Origin: Clonostachys chloroleuca
Taxonomy: Eukaryota > Ascomycota > Sordariomycetes > Hypocreales > Bionectriaceae
Direction of reading: 5' to 3'
Length of the DNA stretch: 64,000 nucleotides
NCBI GenBank assembly: GCA_037952775.1
Contig: JBANAY010000003.1
Coordinates: forward strand, 35,340,001 to 35,404,000
A program made the translations under genes and the position numbers. This document shows, in pieces, positions 11,243 through 23,106 of the stretch (position 1 is the stretch's first letter; each line of letters starts with the position of its first letter). A model generated the notes under the pieces. The model ran no database searches. It saw nothing but the letters and a program-made list of their open reading frames with translations, and had not been told where the DNA came from.

Positions 11243-11667
11243 GCCGTGTCCTAGTGGGGATTTCTGAATTTCAGTTCTTAGTTAAATGATACCTGTGACT
11301 TTACATATATATATACGCACTGAGAGGTGGCTGGCAGTGTTCACTAGCATAATATCGACACCACATTTTCAACGGATGATGATATGAGACAGATGAATCA
11401 GAGAGCTTCTCTACAAAGGCTCATGATATAGGTGCATTCAATTCCTCACTGTATCCGCTGTAGGTGGGTTTAATCCGGGCTTGGACCCCCCGGAATGAAC
11501 CCACCCACAGCACCAACACGAAGCCTCCAGCAGGCTCGTGTCCCCTATACGGGCCGAGTTCTCAGTTGAACGCTCTCTGGTTGATCCATCCCCAGTACAT
11601 TTCCCTCCACAGCGTCTCACTCACCAACAACCAGCCGAGGAACATCTGTCCATGTCTGTTTCTACCC
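11243..11667. other. Intergenic region, upstream of the regulator gene
   Basis: No gene is supported. A TATATATATA tract lies near 11305-11314 in the 3' flank of the hydrolase gene. The open frame extending the regulator upstream (Met at 11464) runs through low-complexity sequence and is less likely than the start at 11668. Confidence 0.4.
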
Positions 11668-13889
11668 ATGACCTCGTCACTGCAGAGAGATCTGGTATGT
11701 GCCGTTTGCGGCAAGCAGTACCAGCGAGTCAGCCATCTGCGACGTCATGAGGCAATCCGTGAGTGGCACACCAAGCCTTGCCAAACGCTGACTCTCCCCC
11801 TCAACCCAGATGCATGCCTGCACACAATATCATTGGTCTGTACCTCGCTCATTATGGAGTTTAGATAAAGATGTAACAAATTTCAAGTGTCCTGCTTGTC
11901 ATAAGTCATTCGGTCGCCAGTATGACTGTCCCTCTAGCCAAAATGTAGCCCTCACTGACTCGATATAGGGATGTATGTCGCAAGCACTTCCTGGCCTGCC
12001 CTCTGCGGAATGGCGATGAGCAGCTGCCTCAACTCCGCCGCGGACAAAAGAGGCGTGCTTGCGATGCCTGCTTTCGGGGTCGTCTGGGCTGTGACGGCAA
12101 GTCACCTTGCGGTCGCTGTTCTTCGCGTCAACATGCCTGCACATATCTCAGGCTAGAACAGGTCTCTCCCTCTCACACTAGCCCTGATGACATACACAAT
12201 GAGACTCCAGAAAATAATCCGGACGAAGCCCTACCGGCCACAGGCACCTTGGCCTCGGGCTCCCCTCCTTCAGCTGAGGATGCCGATCTGATTCCCTGGT
12301 TCCTACTCACCGTCACCAGCCCTGGCGCAAGAAGTCTTGTTGATCTCTTTTTCTCAAGCCAAGACCGCTGTGAGAAGAACTCTAAAGATATAAATATTCG
12401 TGGAACCACAATAGAACCCCCGGCGCCTTTTCAGGATCCCCTTCTTGGCATGCTGAGACAAAGGGAAAGCCTCGCCGATGACAGCTGGGCACCCTTCTTC
12501 GATACACTTACCGACGTCAATAATGACTCTGAAAAGCTCAAAGGGTGTTTTAATATCATCATCGACAATCTCAGCAATCTTCACACGGCACGCTTATCGT
12601 GCGCTGATGGGCCCCAGTACTACTTCGAACTGAACCAGGCCAAGCAAGTATTTGTTCCCGAAAACGTATCCTTCATCCACCAGTTCTTCCGCTTCTCGCA
12701 TCCAGAGGTCCCAATTGTCCATCGTCCATCTTTCAGCCCACAGGAGGCCCATCCTGTGCTCCTCATGGCCGTGTTTCTCTGCGGGTCGATGCATGCCGCG
12801 CCGAGCGACGTAGCTCTATCTACGCCACTGCTCTTCGATTTAGCTGAAGAGTACGCTTTCAACACTCTACGCGGGCTTTTAGATAAGTATGTCAACCACG
12901 GCGTCATGGAGACCGACTCGATGGTCGAACTCGCTCGTTTGAATCAGGTTCTCCAGGGCGCTCTGCTGATGCATGGCCTACAATTCATAATGAACGAGCC
13001 GCAGAGGCGAGAGAGAAACAGGGACCGTAGACTTCCTGTGCTTGTTTCTACCATCCGCAAGCTAGGTTTCGCGAATGCAAGGCATAGTCGTGTCCCCGAA
13101 GGAGAACCAGTGGACTGGGACGAGTTCATCCTCAAGGAAACTCAAATCAGGTTCGCATATTACCCGCAGACGCTCCCTTTTAACTGCCTCCCCCTGCAGG
13201 CAACTATTAATTTTTGGTATTCTGCTGACCAGGAGCTTTTGATTCACATCAGGCTGGGTATTTGGGTCTTCTTGTCTGCTGCGCAGCAGTCAATCTTATT
13301 CAACATGCCGCCTTCCATGAGTATCTCTGAGATAAGAGGAGACTTTCAATGCTTTGAAGATGTCTGGGAGGCTAAAACCGCCGGCCATTTCCAAGCGCTG
13401 ATTGATCAAGGTCGAGGCAAACGCACCGCGTCGCTCTGGCAGTGCCACCAGTCCTTGATAGGCCCAACCTGGACATCCCCAGATAATTTCCCGCTACGCT
13501 CACCAACAACACCGGACATGATTGTTTTAGTCCTAGGTGAGTCTCCTGCTCCCCAAGATTCCTATATCTCAACATACTCATAGAATTTCACAGCCTTCAG
13601 CACAACCGTGACATCGGCAAGGTTGTCGGGGACGCTGCCACTATGTGCCTCAGCATTGGAACAAGCACTTGACCGATGTCATCAGCTGTGGGGTGGGATA
13701 GTTGGTGGGAAAGATCCGGCGACGCTGAGCGAGAATCTTTACTCGCGACACTTTGTCGAGGCAAAATGGTTCCTGCGCAAAGTCATAAAGACATCTATCA
13801 CTGGCGATGATCCATCCGGTTATCTTGGTGAGGTAGGCCACATGTCTACTACCGAGTTGCACGAGTTTCTCAAACTTTCATTGAGATGA
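11668..13889 (+). CDS. Transcription factor with paired C2H2-type fingers plus Zn2Cys6 cluster (5 exons)
   Basis: Inferred exons are 11668-11758, 11865-11919, 11969-13150, 13253-13536 and 13594-13889, giving 635 residues. Finger 1 (C11, C14, H27, H31) is split by intron 1, which restores the second His. Finger 2 is C2HC (C39, C42, H55, C59). A classical Zn2Cys6 cluster follows (C80, C83, C90, C96, C99, C106). The middle region, including FIHQFFRFSHPEVPIVHRPSF, matches the fungal-specific transcription factor domain, and the end LHEFLKLSLR is typical of this class. Intron 3 (102 nt) is a multiple of three and open, so an unspliced form would also be readable. The last junction is uncertain: an acceptor at 13581-13583 gives the residues LQHNRDIGK before a stop, which could mean a frameshift there. 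Likely nuclear regulator of the adjacent enzyme and pump genes (inference from position). Confidence 0.82.
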
Positions 13890-14322
13890 TCTCTAAAAGA
13901 CTCACACTCGCGGTTGGATCACGAAGAGATGACGCAAGCTCTTCCATCCGACCACCCACATACACATCCAACGCACTCTGCCCTCTAATCTCAGCAAAAT
14001 AATACTCTCAACCTGAATATATATAGACACGCAACATACCGCGCCGTCATCATAATTTCACCAGTTGTTGCCGAGACGTGGCGCTACACGAGCTTCATTT
14101 TATGTGTGTCTCCCGAGGTCTTCTCCCCACGTAGTAACCCTCGTGCACCTGTGTTGGCTGGCAGCGATGCCACAATCTACGACAAATCCACAACTCTCAT
14201 AGCCAGTGCCTCTCCTCCAGTGCCACCCTCTTCTTCGCCGTTGTCAGCAACGGATACCTGAACTCACCAACAGACGCTCCTGGTATCATCCATATCTCGG
14301 TGAGTGATTCTGACCTCCAATC
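13890..14322. other. Intergenic region, no supported gene
   Basis: This is the 3' flank of the regulator gene. It may hold unrecognisable upstream parts of the adjacent membrane-protein relic, but I find no continuous frame. Confidence 0.35.
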
Positions 14323-14586
14323 TAGGTGGCTTGGACCATCTGGGCTGCTATTTTACATCCAACCCGCTCCGCCGCCATTGAAGAGCCCATTGAGGTTCTG
14401 TCTGAGGGCTCCTGTTCGAGGGTGAGCGCTCTGGGTACATGGTTGCATTTGCTCATCAAAATTCTCCCGACCATCCTGCTCGCCGCATCCAACCATTGCA
14501 TGCAAATTTCGCTTTCGCCAAGCCATGAGGAAATTGATACTGCGCGCCAGCGAGGGAAGTTACTGGTCATTGGTCTGCCTCCGTGA
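14323..14586 (+). pseudogene. Relic of a DUF6536-type membrane protein
   Basis: One frame (stop at 14584-14586) reads VAWTIWAAIL, EPIEVLSEGSCSRVSALGTW, LHLLIKILPTILLAASNHCM and SHEEIDTARQRGKLLVIGLP. This order of motifs (G-x-C after an acidic loop, TWLHLLIN, LLLGASNYCMQ, and REEVDxAHxxGKWLDIGxPS) is the diagnostic N-terminal part of a fungal membrane protein family, DUF6536, as I recall it. A likely splice acceptor (AATCTAG) precedes it. The family is several hundred residues longer, but here the frame stops right after the motif and no continuation is found downstream, nor a start upstream. I read it as a single surviving exon of a dead gene. Identity rests on remembered motif order, not on a search. 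Confidence 0.5.
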
Positions 14587-15998
14587 CCAGAGTGCATCAT
14601 TTGACCGTGACGACGAGTGGGGAGACGCGGGAGACGGTGCAGGGTGAGGGATATTCATGAACAGTGTGTGTTCTTGGTTGGCGTGTTAGTACCTCCCAAG
14701 TGAAATAATTAGTTCTAGTGGCCAGGTATTGGGGAGGTGGTTGGAGGACTGGCGGCGAAATACAAGGTGCCTTCCTCTCTGGCTACGTGATATTTGAAGG
14801 GCGCATCCAAACATCAATATCTGGTTCCATGTGGAACGATCTCAGCGTTCTGCAAGGGGAACGCCGATCGCAGCCATGTCTTGGGGCTCTCGCAAAACAG
14901 TCTCAGAGAAGACAAAGAAGCAGGGACAATACTAGTGCCATCATCGAGACGGCAGAGGCTCGGCAGGCAGATGCTGGGAGGCAAGTGAGTGACAGGAGAA
15001 ATGAGACACATAATGGAAGAGTAGTAATAAACAGACTACTTTCTACAATAAATAGAGGAAATCAGTAGCATAAAATACAAGAAAATAGTAGTATATGCTA
15101 TATTATCTCTACAGTATGTATTCTTAGTACTTAATAATCTAATGATACCAGCCGCAGACTTTAAAAAGCAGTGTAATGTTTGAGTGTCTCAATTTCAACA
15201 TCACTGGTAGCCGGCTGGTTGCCGAGCTGGTGCCTGAGATCTGATCTGCAATGTGCCATGTTCTCATATACATACAGATGGGAGTCTCCACATGGCATGC
15301 ATATCTCATCTTGCATGGCAAGTAGCGAAATGTGTTGACGATTACTTGATCCCCTTCGTATGGGTAGTGCAGGTATGGTCAAGAACCTCGCGTTCAGTCA
15401 CTGCCTGCCGTGACCGTGACTGTAATATTTTGTGCCCATACAGTAGGGTACAATTGAACCAACAAGCCTTATCAATGGGAGCCTAATTTGCTGCTATTCC
15501 CTTGCATGATGATGCCTGTCTGCTGCGATTGAACAACCACACTGCCGCTTGGGCGCGATAGCCTCTCCCACCCAGCTTCAATGACTTGAATGTAAATAAT
15601 CACATTCACCTAGAGGCCTGAGAAAAATAATCTGCTCCGAAGAGAAATTGAACATTGGAGAAGGGAAACCAGGAGAACAGGAAACAAAGTCTCACCTGAT
15701 ATTATGGTTTCTGTCACTTCTTGGTGGTAAATTGGGCACAGTCTAAGCGCCCATCATGTCTTGAACCAACAACAGCGAGAAATAATTATAGAAGCAGAAT
15801 CTACAAGAAACACCGAGCGAGGCCGGTCAATTGATCTGGCCCTTTTCCAGAGTGTGGCGGATGTGATTTGCTCCGCACACCCATCCACGTCGACGGGATA
15901 ACAGACGCCTCAGACAGTCTTTTCTCGTACATTTAATCCCTTTCCGCCCATTCTCCTTCTTTCAGCTCGCATGTTCAATCAGTAAATCATCGAACGAG
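14587..15998. other. Intergenic region between the DUF6536 relic and the receptor gene
   Basis: No gene is supported in about 1.4 kb. The stretch 15040-15160 is A/T-rich. Short overlapping frames occur on both strands without domains. The last 100 bases before 15999 are pyrimidine-rich and look like a 5' leader. Confidence 0.45.
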
Positions 15999-17956
15999 AT
16001 GGCGACGAGCGATAATGTGACCATCTACAACCTTCCCCCGAGTCCGCCCAAATGGGACAAAGTCGGCATTTTCTTTGTCTCCTTCTGCGGCACCTGGAGC
16101 ACTCTCGTTTTTGCGGGAATGATTATTTGCTGGACCAATCGTCGAGATCCCGTGCTGAAAGTTCGCGGGCTTCCCCTGTCTTTCTCCGCCATTCTCTTGC
16201 TGCATACCTACTGGATACTCGCTCAACTGATGTACCCCGTTGGAAGGACACTCCCGATTCTTGTCACGTATGACATCCAATACTTTTTCATGTGTATATG
16301 GCTCCCCCTCGGTATCGCTTTGTTGCACACTTCAAACAGTCGCCTCGTCTGTATTGCAAAGCTGCAGAAGCAATTCACCAGTCAACCTCTGGTTCGGTTG
16401 AAGTGCAATGGCGGTGATTCTTCGGTGCTCTGCTGGTTTAGAAATTTGGAGTGCACAGCCAAACTCATGGTCCTACTCAGTGCTGGCATGATCTTGCAGG
16501 TATTCTTTCTCTCTCTAGCTGATTGGGGTCCGTGAATCTTTTGCTGAATTTAACGATGGTACCAGGTCGTGCTCGCTATCGGCATGTGGATGGCTTGTCG
16601 CAAGTATCACCCTGCCTATGGAATCCCAGGAACTGGGATCCACGGAGACAATCTTTCAGAGCAGATAATAGACTTGGGCAGAGGGTGGGAATTGTGGCCA
16701 TCGGTTCTGTGGCAGGTCCTTTGGGCCTGGGTTGTAGGTTTAATATCCCTCGCCCGTTGTTCATGCTGACATCCCCCAAAGGTAGCACCCATTCTGACCT
16801 GGCGGGCTTGGGGAATCCATGATACCATGGGATGGCGCACCCAGATTATTGGTTGCTGTATCTCCAAGTACGATGCTTTGGCTCTTTGCATTATGGCTGG
16901 GTTATATTGACATGGAATCTTAGCCTCCATGCGACGCCCTTGTTCTTAATTGCGCAATATGTTCCAGCGTTTGAGTCCGTCAATGATTACTTTCACCCGA
17001 TCCAGTGGTAAGTTATGGCTAGCTATTTCACCTGAATTTTGGCAAATTTGTAGTAAGCTAACTAACGAGAGTGGAGGATTAATCTGTCCATCATGATGTT
17101 GGAAGTATTTACAGTCTTCATCCCCGTCTTCCAAGTCATCAAGCTGCAGATACAATATCGCAAGGCGGCTGCCTCCCACGCGAGGTGGGAAACATCCTTC
17201 CAAGCCACCGCCATGGGGTTGTCCCACCTGTTCAGCCAAGTTCGCAAAGAATCAGCCATGTCAATGGAAGCAGGACCTATGATGGACCATCTCCTCAGCG
17301 AAGACATGAGCGATCAGGTAGGCACCATGGGTGCGCTCGAGTTCGTGTTGAGGGCAAACCCAAGCCCCCTCCAGGACTTTGCTGCGCTCAACGACTTCTC
17401 TGGGGAGAACATTGCCTTCCTCAGCCGAGTCGCCGGCTGGAAGTCAGCTTACGCCGATGCCACCCAGGGGCCGCGGGAGCTGGAGGCTTACAACGCCGCG
17501 CTGCAGATATACACCGACTTCATAAGCCCCCATCAAGCGGAATTCCCTCTGAATTTGTCGGCGACGCAGCTTAAGTGTTTGGAGGGAATCTTCGCGGAGC
17601 CTGCGCGTTCCCTCTGTGGGGAGCCAACAGTGCACTCCGCCACACGCTTCGACATTGAGCAACCACCATCTCCTTCTTCACTGCCAAGGTCAAGCTTGGA
17701 GGAGGGCAGCGGCGCGCAAGAGGCGCGGGCCAGGTACATGGGGGAGATACCACGCGGGTTCAGTAACTCCGTCTTTGACACCACCCACAGCAATATTCGG
17801 TATCAGGTCCTAACCAACACGTGGCCCAGATTCATAGAGGAGATGAAAGAGCGGAGGAGAGTGTCAGGCCAGACGGACTACGCCGAGTCGAGTGCCTCGT
17901 CACGGTCACTCATCGGGCGTATTCCAAGTCTTTTTCGCGCCACCTCCCGAGGTTGA
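15999..17956 (+). CDS. Seven-transmembrane receptor with C-terminal RGS domain (5 exons)
   Basis: Exons 15999-16499, 16566-16733, 16782-16867, 16924-17007 and 17077-17956 join to 572 residues. The first 320 or so residues hold about seven hydrophobic helices, for example IFFVSFCGTWSTLVFAGMII, FSAILLLHTYWILAQLM, TAKLMVLLSAGMILQVVLAI and INLSIMMLEVFTVFIPVFQV. A cytosolic segment follows with an RGS-like core (MGALEFVLRANPSPLQDFAA, FSGENIAFLSRVAGWK, ELEAYNAALQIYTDFISPHQ, FPLNLSATQLKCL), then a Ser-rich tail. Fungal hybrid receptors of this layout (GprK type in Aspergillus) join a GPCR-like membrane part to a GTPase-accelerating domain that damps G-alpha signalling. Ligand unknown. The last acceptor, GTGGAG, is weak, but it restores the frame exactly. 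Confidence 0.8.
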
Positions 17957-18940
17957 TGGTTTGAATCGCCTTCAGCTAAACGTATATTTAGATACCCTCC
18001 CCATATTAATAGTAATGGTTGCTGGAATGTTCCCAAGATGTTGATGATCCTCGTGGTTAAGCTACCCTAGATATGCCAATGGCGATGTTGAGATGGAACT
18101 ACGTTTAGACGGTATGGGAACGATTTTAGGATGTATACGGTTATGAGTGAATGTGTTTGGTACAAAAGAGAGCTATGTACCATGAGGCGAAATCCCGCGA
18201 CTTGTTGGGGATATTGGGTGGTCTCAACATAGTTGGCCATCTTTGATTCTCATTACACGCCCCCCCACGTTTAGTTTACAACGAGGTGTCCGGAGTGAAC
18301 AAGATTAGCAATGATGGGTAATTTGGCAAACGTCACATTGTTACAGTTTCTCTTTCCATACCATAAGCCTAAGCTGGATTTATAATGGCAAAGGACGGTC
18401 TAGATCCCGACCTGCATGTGGTGATGATGGTGGCTGATGCAACGGCGAAGGATGAGAGGGAGCAGAGGGGGAAAGAAAAATCAAGAGACGCGAGTAAAGC
18501 GCTCCTGCAGCCGTGATGACGTACGACATGGCGCGACTCTGGCAGGCAGGCAGACAGACAGGAGCGAGACGAGTTGGAGGCGCTGGCTGTTGGTTCGCGG
18601 ACCATTACCACCAAGGGGGCTCCTCCATGTGCCTCGCCAGCATTTTGATGCAACCCAGGATTGATTGGGAAAAACGTCGCAGCGACGAAGCCACGTATGC
18701 CAGCCCTCGACTTCGCCGTCGTTTATGCGGGCTTTGTTGCGTAATGCCAGACGGGAGGATTATCACATGTGTGCGTGCGTGAGAGGAATCAATGCTCATC
18801 GAAACGGGACGGGGGAGGTCTGGTGTTACGACGATTTCACAGGTTGGGCAGCGTCAGTCACTACGGGCGCCTGCAGCCTCGCGGTCTACGGAGCTAGGCC
18901 TGATACTCAACTGATTCCCGCGAAACTATGGTGAAGATTC

Positions 18941-18977
18941 TTTTTTTTTTTTTTTTTTTTTTTTTTGGGGGGGGGGG
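18941..18977. repeat. T26-G11 homopolymer junction
   Basis: A run of 26 T is followed directly by 11 G. Such a junction could be a natural low-complexity tract or a weak point of the assembly. Confidence 0.9.
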
Positions 18978-21900
18978 CAGTGCCCGGCTTGGAAACCAAG
19001 ATGAAACGCAGGGTGAGGTGAGATGGGAAACCGGACGGGCCAAACAGGAGGAGCATCAGCCGCAGATACGATACACTTGCAAACTCATTTGCCACCGGCC
19101 CAGACCTTTGAAGGCTTCACGTTTAGGTGGGCACCAGTGCTGCAGAGCCCTCGTTCAGCCGCTCGCCCAAGATGTACCTACCATGTGCGCTGTGTGGTTG
19201 CGAGGTCGGAAACGAGTGTGGAGGGGCGGCGGGCGAGGCACCATGACTGATGGTCCCCATTGCGTACGCATGTTCTTGGCAGGGCCTGATTATGAAGCGG
19301 CAGGGCAGCATATGGGCGCTCAGCTGGGCAAGGGAAATGGCTTGCTGGCTGGCTCAGAAGAGGTTTGTTGGTTGGGTGGAGTCTGACGTAGAAAAAATGG
19401 TTGGCGATGCTGGACGCGTTGGTGTGCTTAACTTGGAAATACTCGACGGGCTGTTGGTTGGACGTGTTTCCCAGGCGGGAAGGGTATGCGTCACGTAGTT
19501 CGGTGCGTTGCAAAAAGAGGAAACAGCTGTTGGTTGCAAAAAGGAACCCGGCGAAATATAGAGGTTTTCAAACAAGGCTGGACTTGGGTTAGATCCCAGG
19601 CTATTGGGCATTGGCCGCATCCCCAGAGACCTCGAGATCGAGTCGCGCGCTACGTAAAACACCAGTTGAGCGGACGGCGGCTGATTGACTGGCGCAGAGA
19701 ACACCGGCAGTAAATGCGGCCCGCACTGCGACCGGAGAATATGGGAGGCGACTACTCAATTCTGGATGCTAAAAAAATCAAAGAGGGTTGAGATAGTAAA
19801 AGAGGGTGTAATTGAGGCTCACTCTCGATGCAATTTCCTTTTTCGCCATTGTCAGCAAGAGCGTCACCGCGCATGCAGTGAAGCAAATCAAGAGCGCACC
19901 GCCACGAGCCCGGTGTGGCGTGAGGCCTCTTTCCCATGGAACTTTCCCATGGCCAGGGGTGTAAATCTGCCTAATGCCACAGCCGTAGGGCTGACTGCGG
20001 TTCTAGCCACACCTCGATTAGATAATACAGTGCGGACGGACTGAGCTCAACACTGCCGGTAGCCCTACTAATAGAATTGCCATACATAGCATCACTAGCC
20101 TGTAGCAGGTTTCTGGTGGCCGAACCCCCTGTTAATACATTCCGACCTGGCGAGATTTGTAATGGAGGACGTTAATCAGTCAAGTGAGCTCTGAAAATTT
20201 CTCATTAGGCTGGCGCGCCTGAAAATCAGTCAATACTGTCACCCGAGTTGAGAAATCAGGAATCGAGCATGAGGATGGTGAAGTGGAAAAAGCCCCCACA
20301 CATTCATTGTACCCAAGGTACCAGGTGTAGGTAGATGCAGTGGGACGACCTTCCTTATGCGACTGCCTGTCATCAACCAAACCCAAACTCTAGGTATGTG
20401 CCGGCCCTTGAGAGGTGTCCGGGGACTTTGCCCATACTCTGGAGCCTACGACAACCTTGTGGTGATGATGGCCACGAGCCAATGGAGGTGCCCCAGTGGG
20501 GATGCACCCAATTCCGATTGCGGATGCCTCTGGCTGGGCTGACCATCCCTGGTTCCTGTATCGTCGTCGTGCCGTCCCTCTGCCCGCGCCCGACTGGTCA
20601 ATTCTCCCAGATCATGTACATATGCACATACATACAGGTACAAGCGTGGTGCATTGTTGGGTACCCTGTTGTTATACGTACCACTAGAACTGAGCTGAAG
20701 GCTAATCACCTTTCTGACATGCTCGGGTCCTTCACAGGCAGCAACACGCCCAAGACCCTTCGTTGCGGGTTAAGTACGTTGTATCGGGGACGGGATGGTG
20801 AATGAAGTGGCGAAACGGCTGGACGAACTAAGCGTCAGAATCAGTTCCTTACTAGCATAGCACCTGGATGCCTGCAAGTCACGATCACTTCGATTTCAAA
20901 GTTGGTCCGCCATCTAGCTAGGCTCAGTGGGTCGGTTCATGGGAGACACCAGGCGGCCATTTATCGCACTGCTTCGCTCTCTGAGGCAAGCAAGGCCAGA
21001 GGAAAAGAGCTGAGTCTGAATGGTTGAGCCGGGCCCGCCAGCTGGAAAAACCCATGACGTACAGGGAAGGCCCTTCTTTGAAAGGGCGCGCGGGAGTAGC
21101 CATTGCGCACAGCCCCAGAGCTACTTATGTTTGGTAATTGTACATTTGTGGCGGCCCTAGTCGCCGTTGCATTGGTCACGTAGACGCACACCAGCCACTT
21201 TCTAGTGGGCTTCCCTTGGAGAAGCGCGGCAAAAGCCAGGCCTGTGCTCAATTGAGGGACCTTGAGTGATGGACTGGATCCAGCATCCACTTTCTGGGCA
21301 GGATCCCCACAAACCTCCAGGCAGCACAGCCCACCCTGCCCTGTGAAGGGACCACCTTGATGATGACCCTAATCCGCCGATTGGCAAATGGTAGGCATCA
21401 ATGTCCGTTACTTGCACCTTTGACCCGATTATTGGTCAATGAGAAGAGCAAGACACAGGGAGAGAATCACTTAGACATGGCGCCATACCTTCAACTGTAA
21501 AGAGGGTGCATGAGGCCCCCGCATGGCATCGGACCAAAGCCGTTATCGATTGGCCGCGGTATGACTGTTTTCCGGAATATGCAGGCCAGATGAGTCAACA
21601 GAGAGATCTCATGATGCGGATGTTCGCAGACGGTTTGCGATGGTCCTGCCTAGTCCTGTTCTAGTCCTGCACTGGATTCGCCCGTGCTATGATTCCCTAA
21701 ATGGCCCTCCTCGTAGGACTCTAAACGGCAATTTTGCTCTGGTGGTCCCCAGGCCAAAGTCAAGGACTCGGAGACCCTGGTACAGTGCGCTTACGCTGAT
21801 CCTCCGCACTGGTTTTGAGCGTCAGCCACACTAGGCTGGGGAATCTTCAGTGTGGTGGCCGCGGCAGAAGAGGCCGGTTTGAACAAGCGCTTTCACCAGG

Positions 21901-22774
21901 GTCGCCGGTGAGGTCCGAGAATTTTGCAACAGGTGACTTCAGGCCTGCCAATAATATGCACCACCCACTCTAAAGAGCATGCAGAAAATAGAAGCCGCCA
22001 AGTAGATGGGAGCAGCAGACTACGCGTCTGGGCGGCGATTACGTTGCTGCTTGGAACATCAATTAATTCTGATGGTGGTGCAGATGCGCATGTTATTTGC
22101 TGAGGAAAGATGATGTTTTGTAGCAATAGTGGCCATGGTCGCTCCATCGTCCATTCATTCACTGATCATTCCGTCAATCAGTCAATGCGATCGGCTGGGT
22201 GTTGCGAGAGCGGGAGGTGTGGCTGTGTGGCTTGTCTGGAGCCCCGAGTGCCCAGCCGTGCACACAACAACGCGCACAGGGCCGTGTGAGAGGGGAGGAC
22301 CTCGATGAAGTGGAAACGGGAGCTGCACAGTGGCTACGGTACGTATCAGCGGGTCAACCTGGAGGGTGTGCTCCCCCCATGATGGAGGGGGTGTGCGCCT
22401 GGGACATTAACCAGGGTCTGATGTCGACACCGAGGGACCTGCACACACAGATGGCTCTTGTTATAAGACTCGCGATCTGCTTGTGTCCAGGTAACCGCAT
22501 AACCTTCCAACTGCCTCAGTCCAAGCACAACAGCCACCAAGCGCCGCATACTGGAGACTGCCTCTGTGGAACCGACTCTTGTCTGATTCCGCCCTCGATC
22601 TCGCCTGTGCTCCTTTTTTCCACTTGAGCTCTAGGCTGCCTCGCACAACCACTGCCGGACGGGGTACCACCACCCCTGCCATTGAGCTTGGAGCTAGAGG
22701 TACTCGCGAACCAGCTACCCACAGCCTTCCCGTCGACTCTGCCTCCTCGCAAACCCACTACACCTGCCAGGGCA

Positions 22775-22780
22775 TATAAT
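22775..22780 (+). promoter_or_regulatory. TATA-like element upstream of the 23.1 kb gene
   Basis: TATAAT is followed by a long pyrimidine-rich tract (about 22788-22850), the usual layout of a highly expressed fungal promoter. The start codon is at 23107, so the 5' leader would be near 300 bases. No transcript evidence is available. Confidence 0.3.
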
Positions 22781-23106
22781 ATCTTGCCCTTCCCCTCCTA
22801 CCTCTTCCTCTCCTGCTCACAATCACTACCATCCATACTACATTATACATTGGTGCCATCACCAATCTTACCTACTGCATCCAGTGTCTTGTTGGCTTAG
22901 GCCTTGCAACACTGTCTTCCCACATTCGCATCGTCGTTGAAGGCGACTCCCACTACTCTCAGCCAGAGAGCATAGACTCTCCCTCCAGACCAAGGGTGCA
23001 GACATCTTCTCTTTCTCCCATTATTATCCAGAACGAGGGACGCATTCCCCATTCTACACGGCGATCGCGCCGCCATACGTTTACCAGCACACGGCAACTC
23101 GACACA

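Larger units (their letters stand above)
17957..23106. other. Long intergenic region (about 5.1 kb), no supported gene
   Basis: No frame shows a domain, credible start or splice chain. Notable contents are a T26-G11 homopolymer junction at 18941-18977 and many short open frames on both strands consistent with chance. The last 330 bases are C/T-rich with a TATAAT near 22775, consistent with promoter and 5' leader of the gene at 23107. The region may be regulatory or hold a long non-coding RNA, but the sequence does not show which. Confidence 0.5.

Noticed and set aside
19685..20044. Short open frames in the 18-23 kb gene desert considered as split genes
   Set aside because: No chain of exons with consistent splice sites and coding character could be built.
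22996..23106. Upstream Met that would extend the low-complexity gene by 37 residues
   Set aside because: The segment lies in C/T-rich leader sequence; MCTTNVHTYRYADG at 23107 is a better start.
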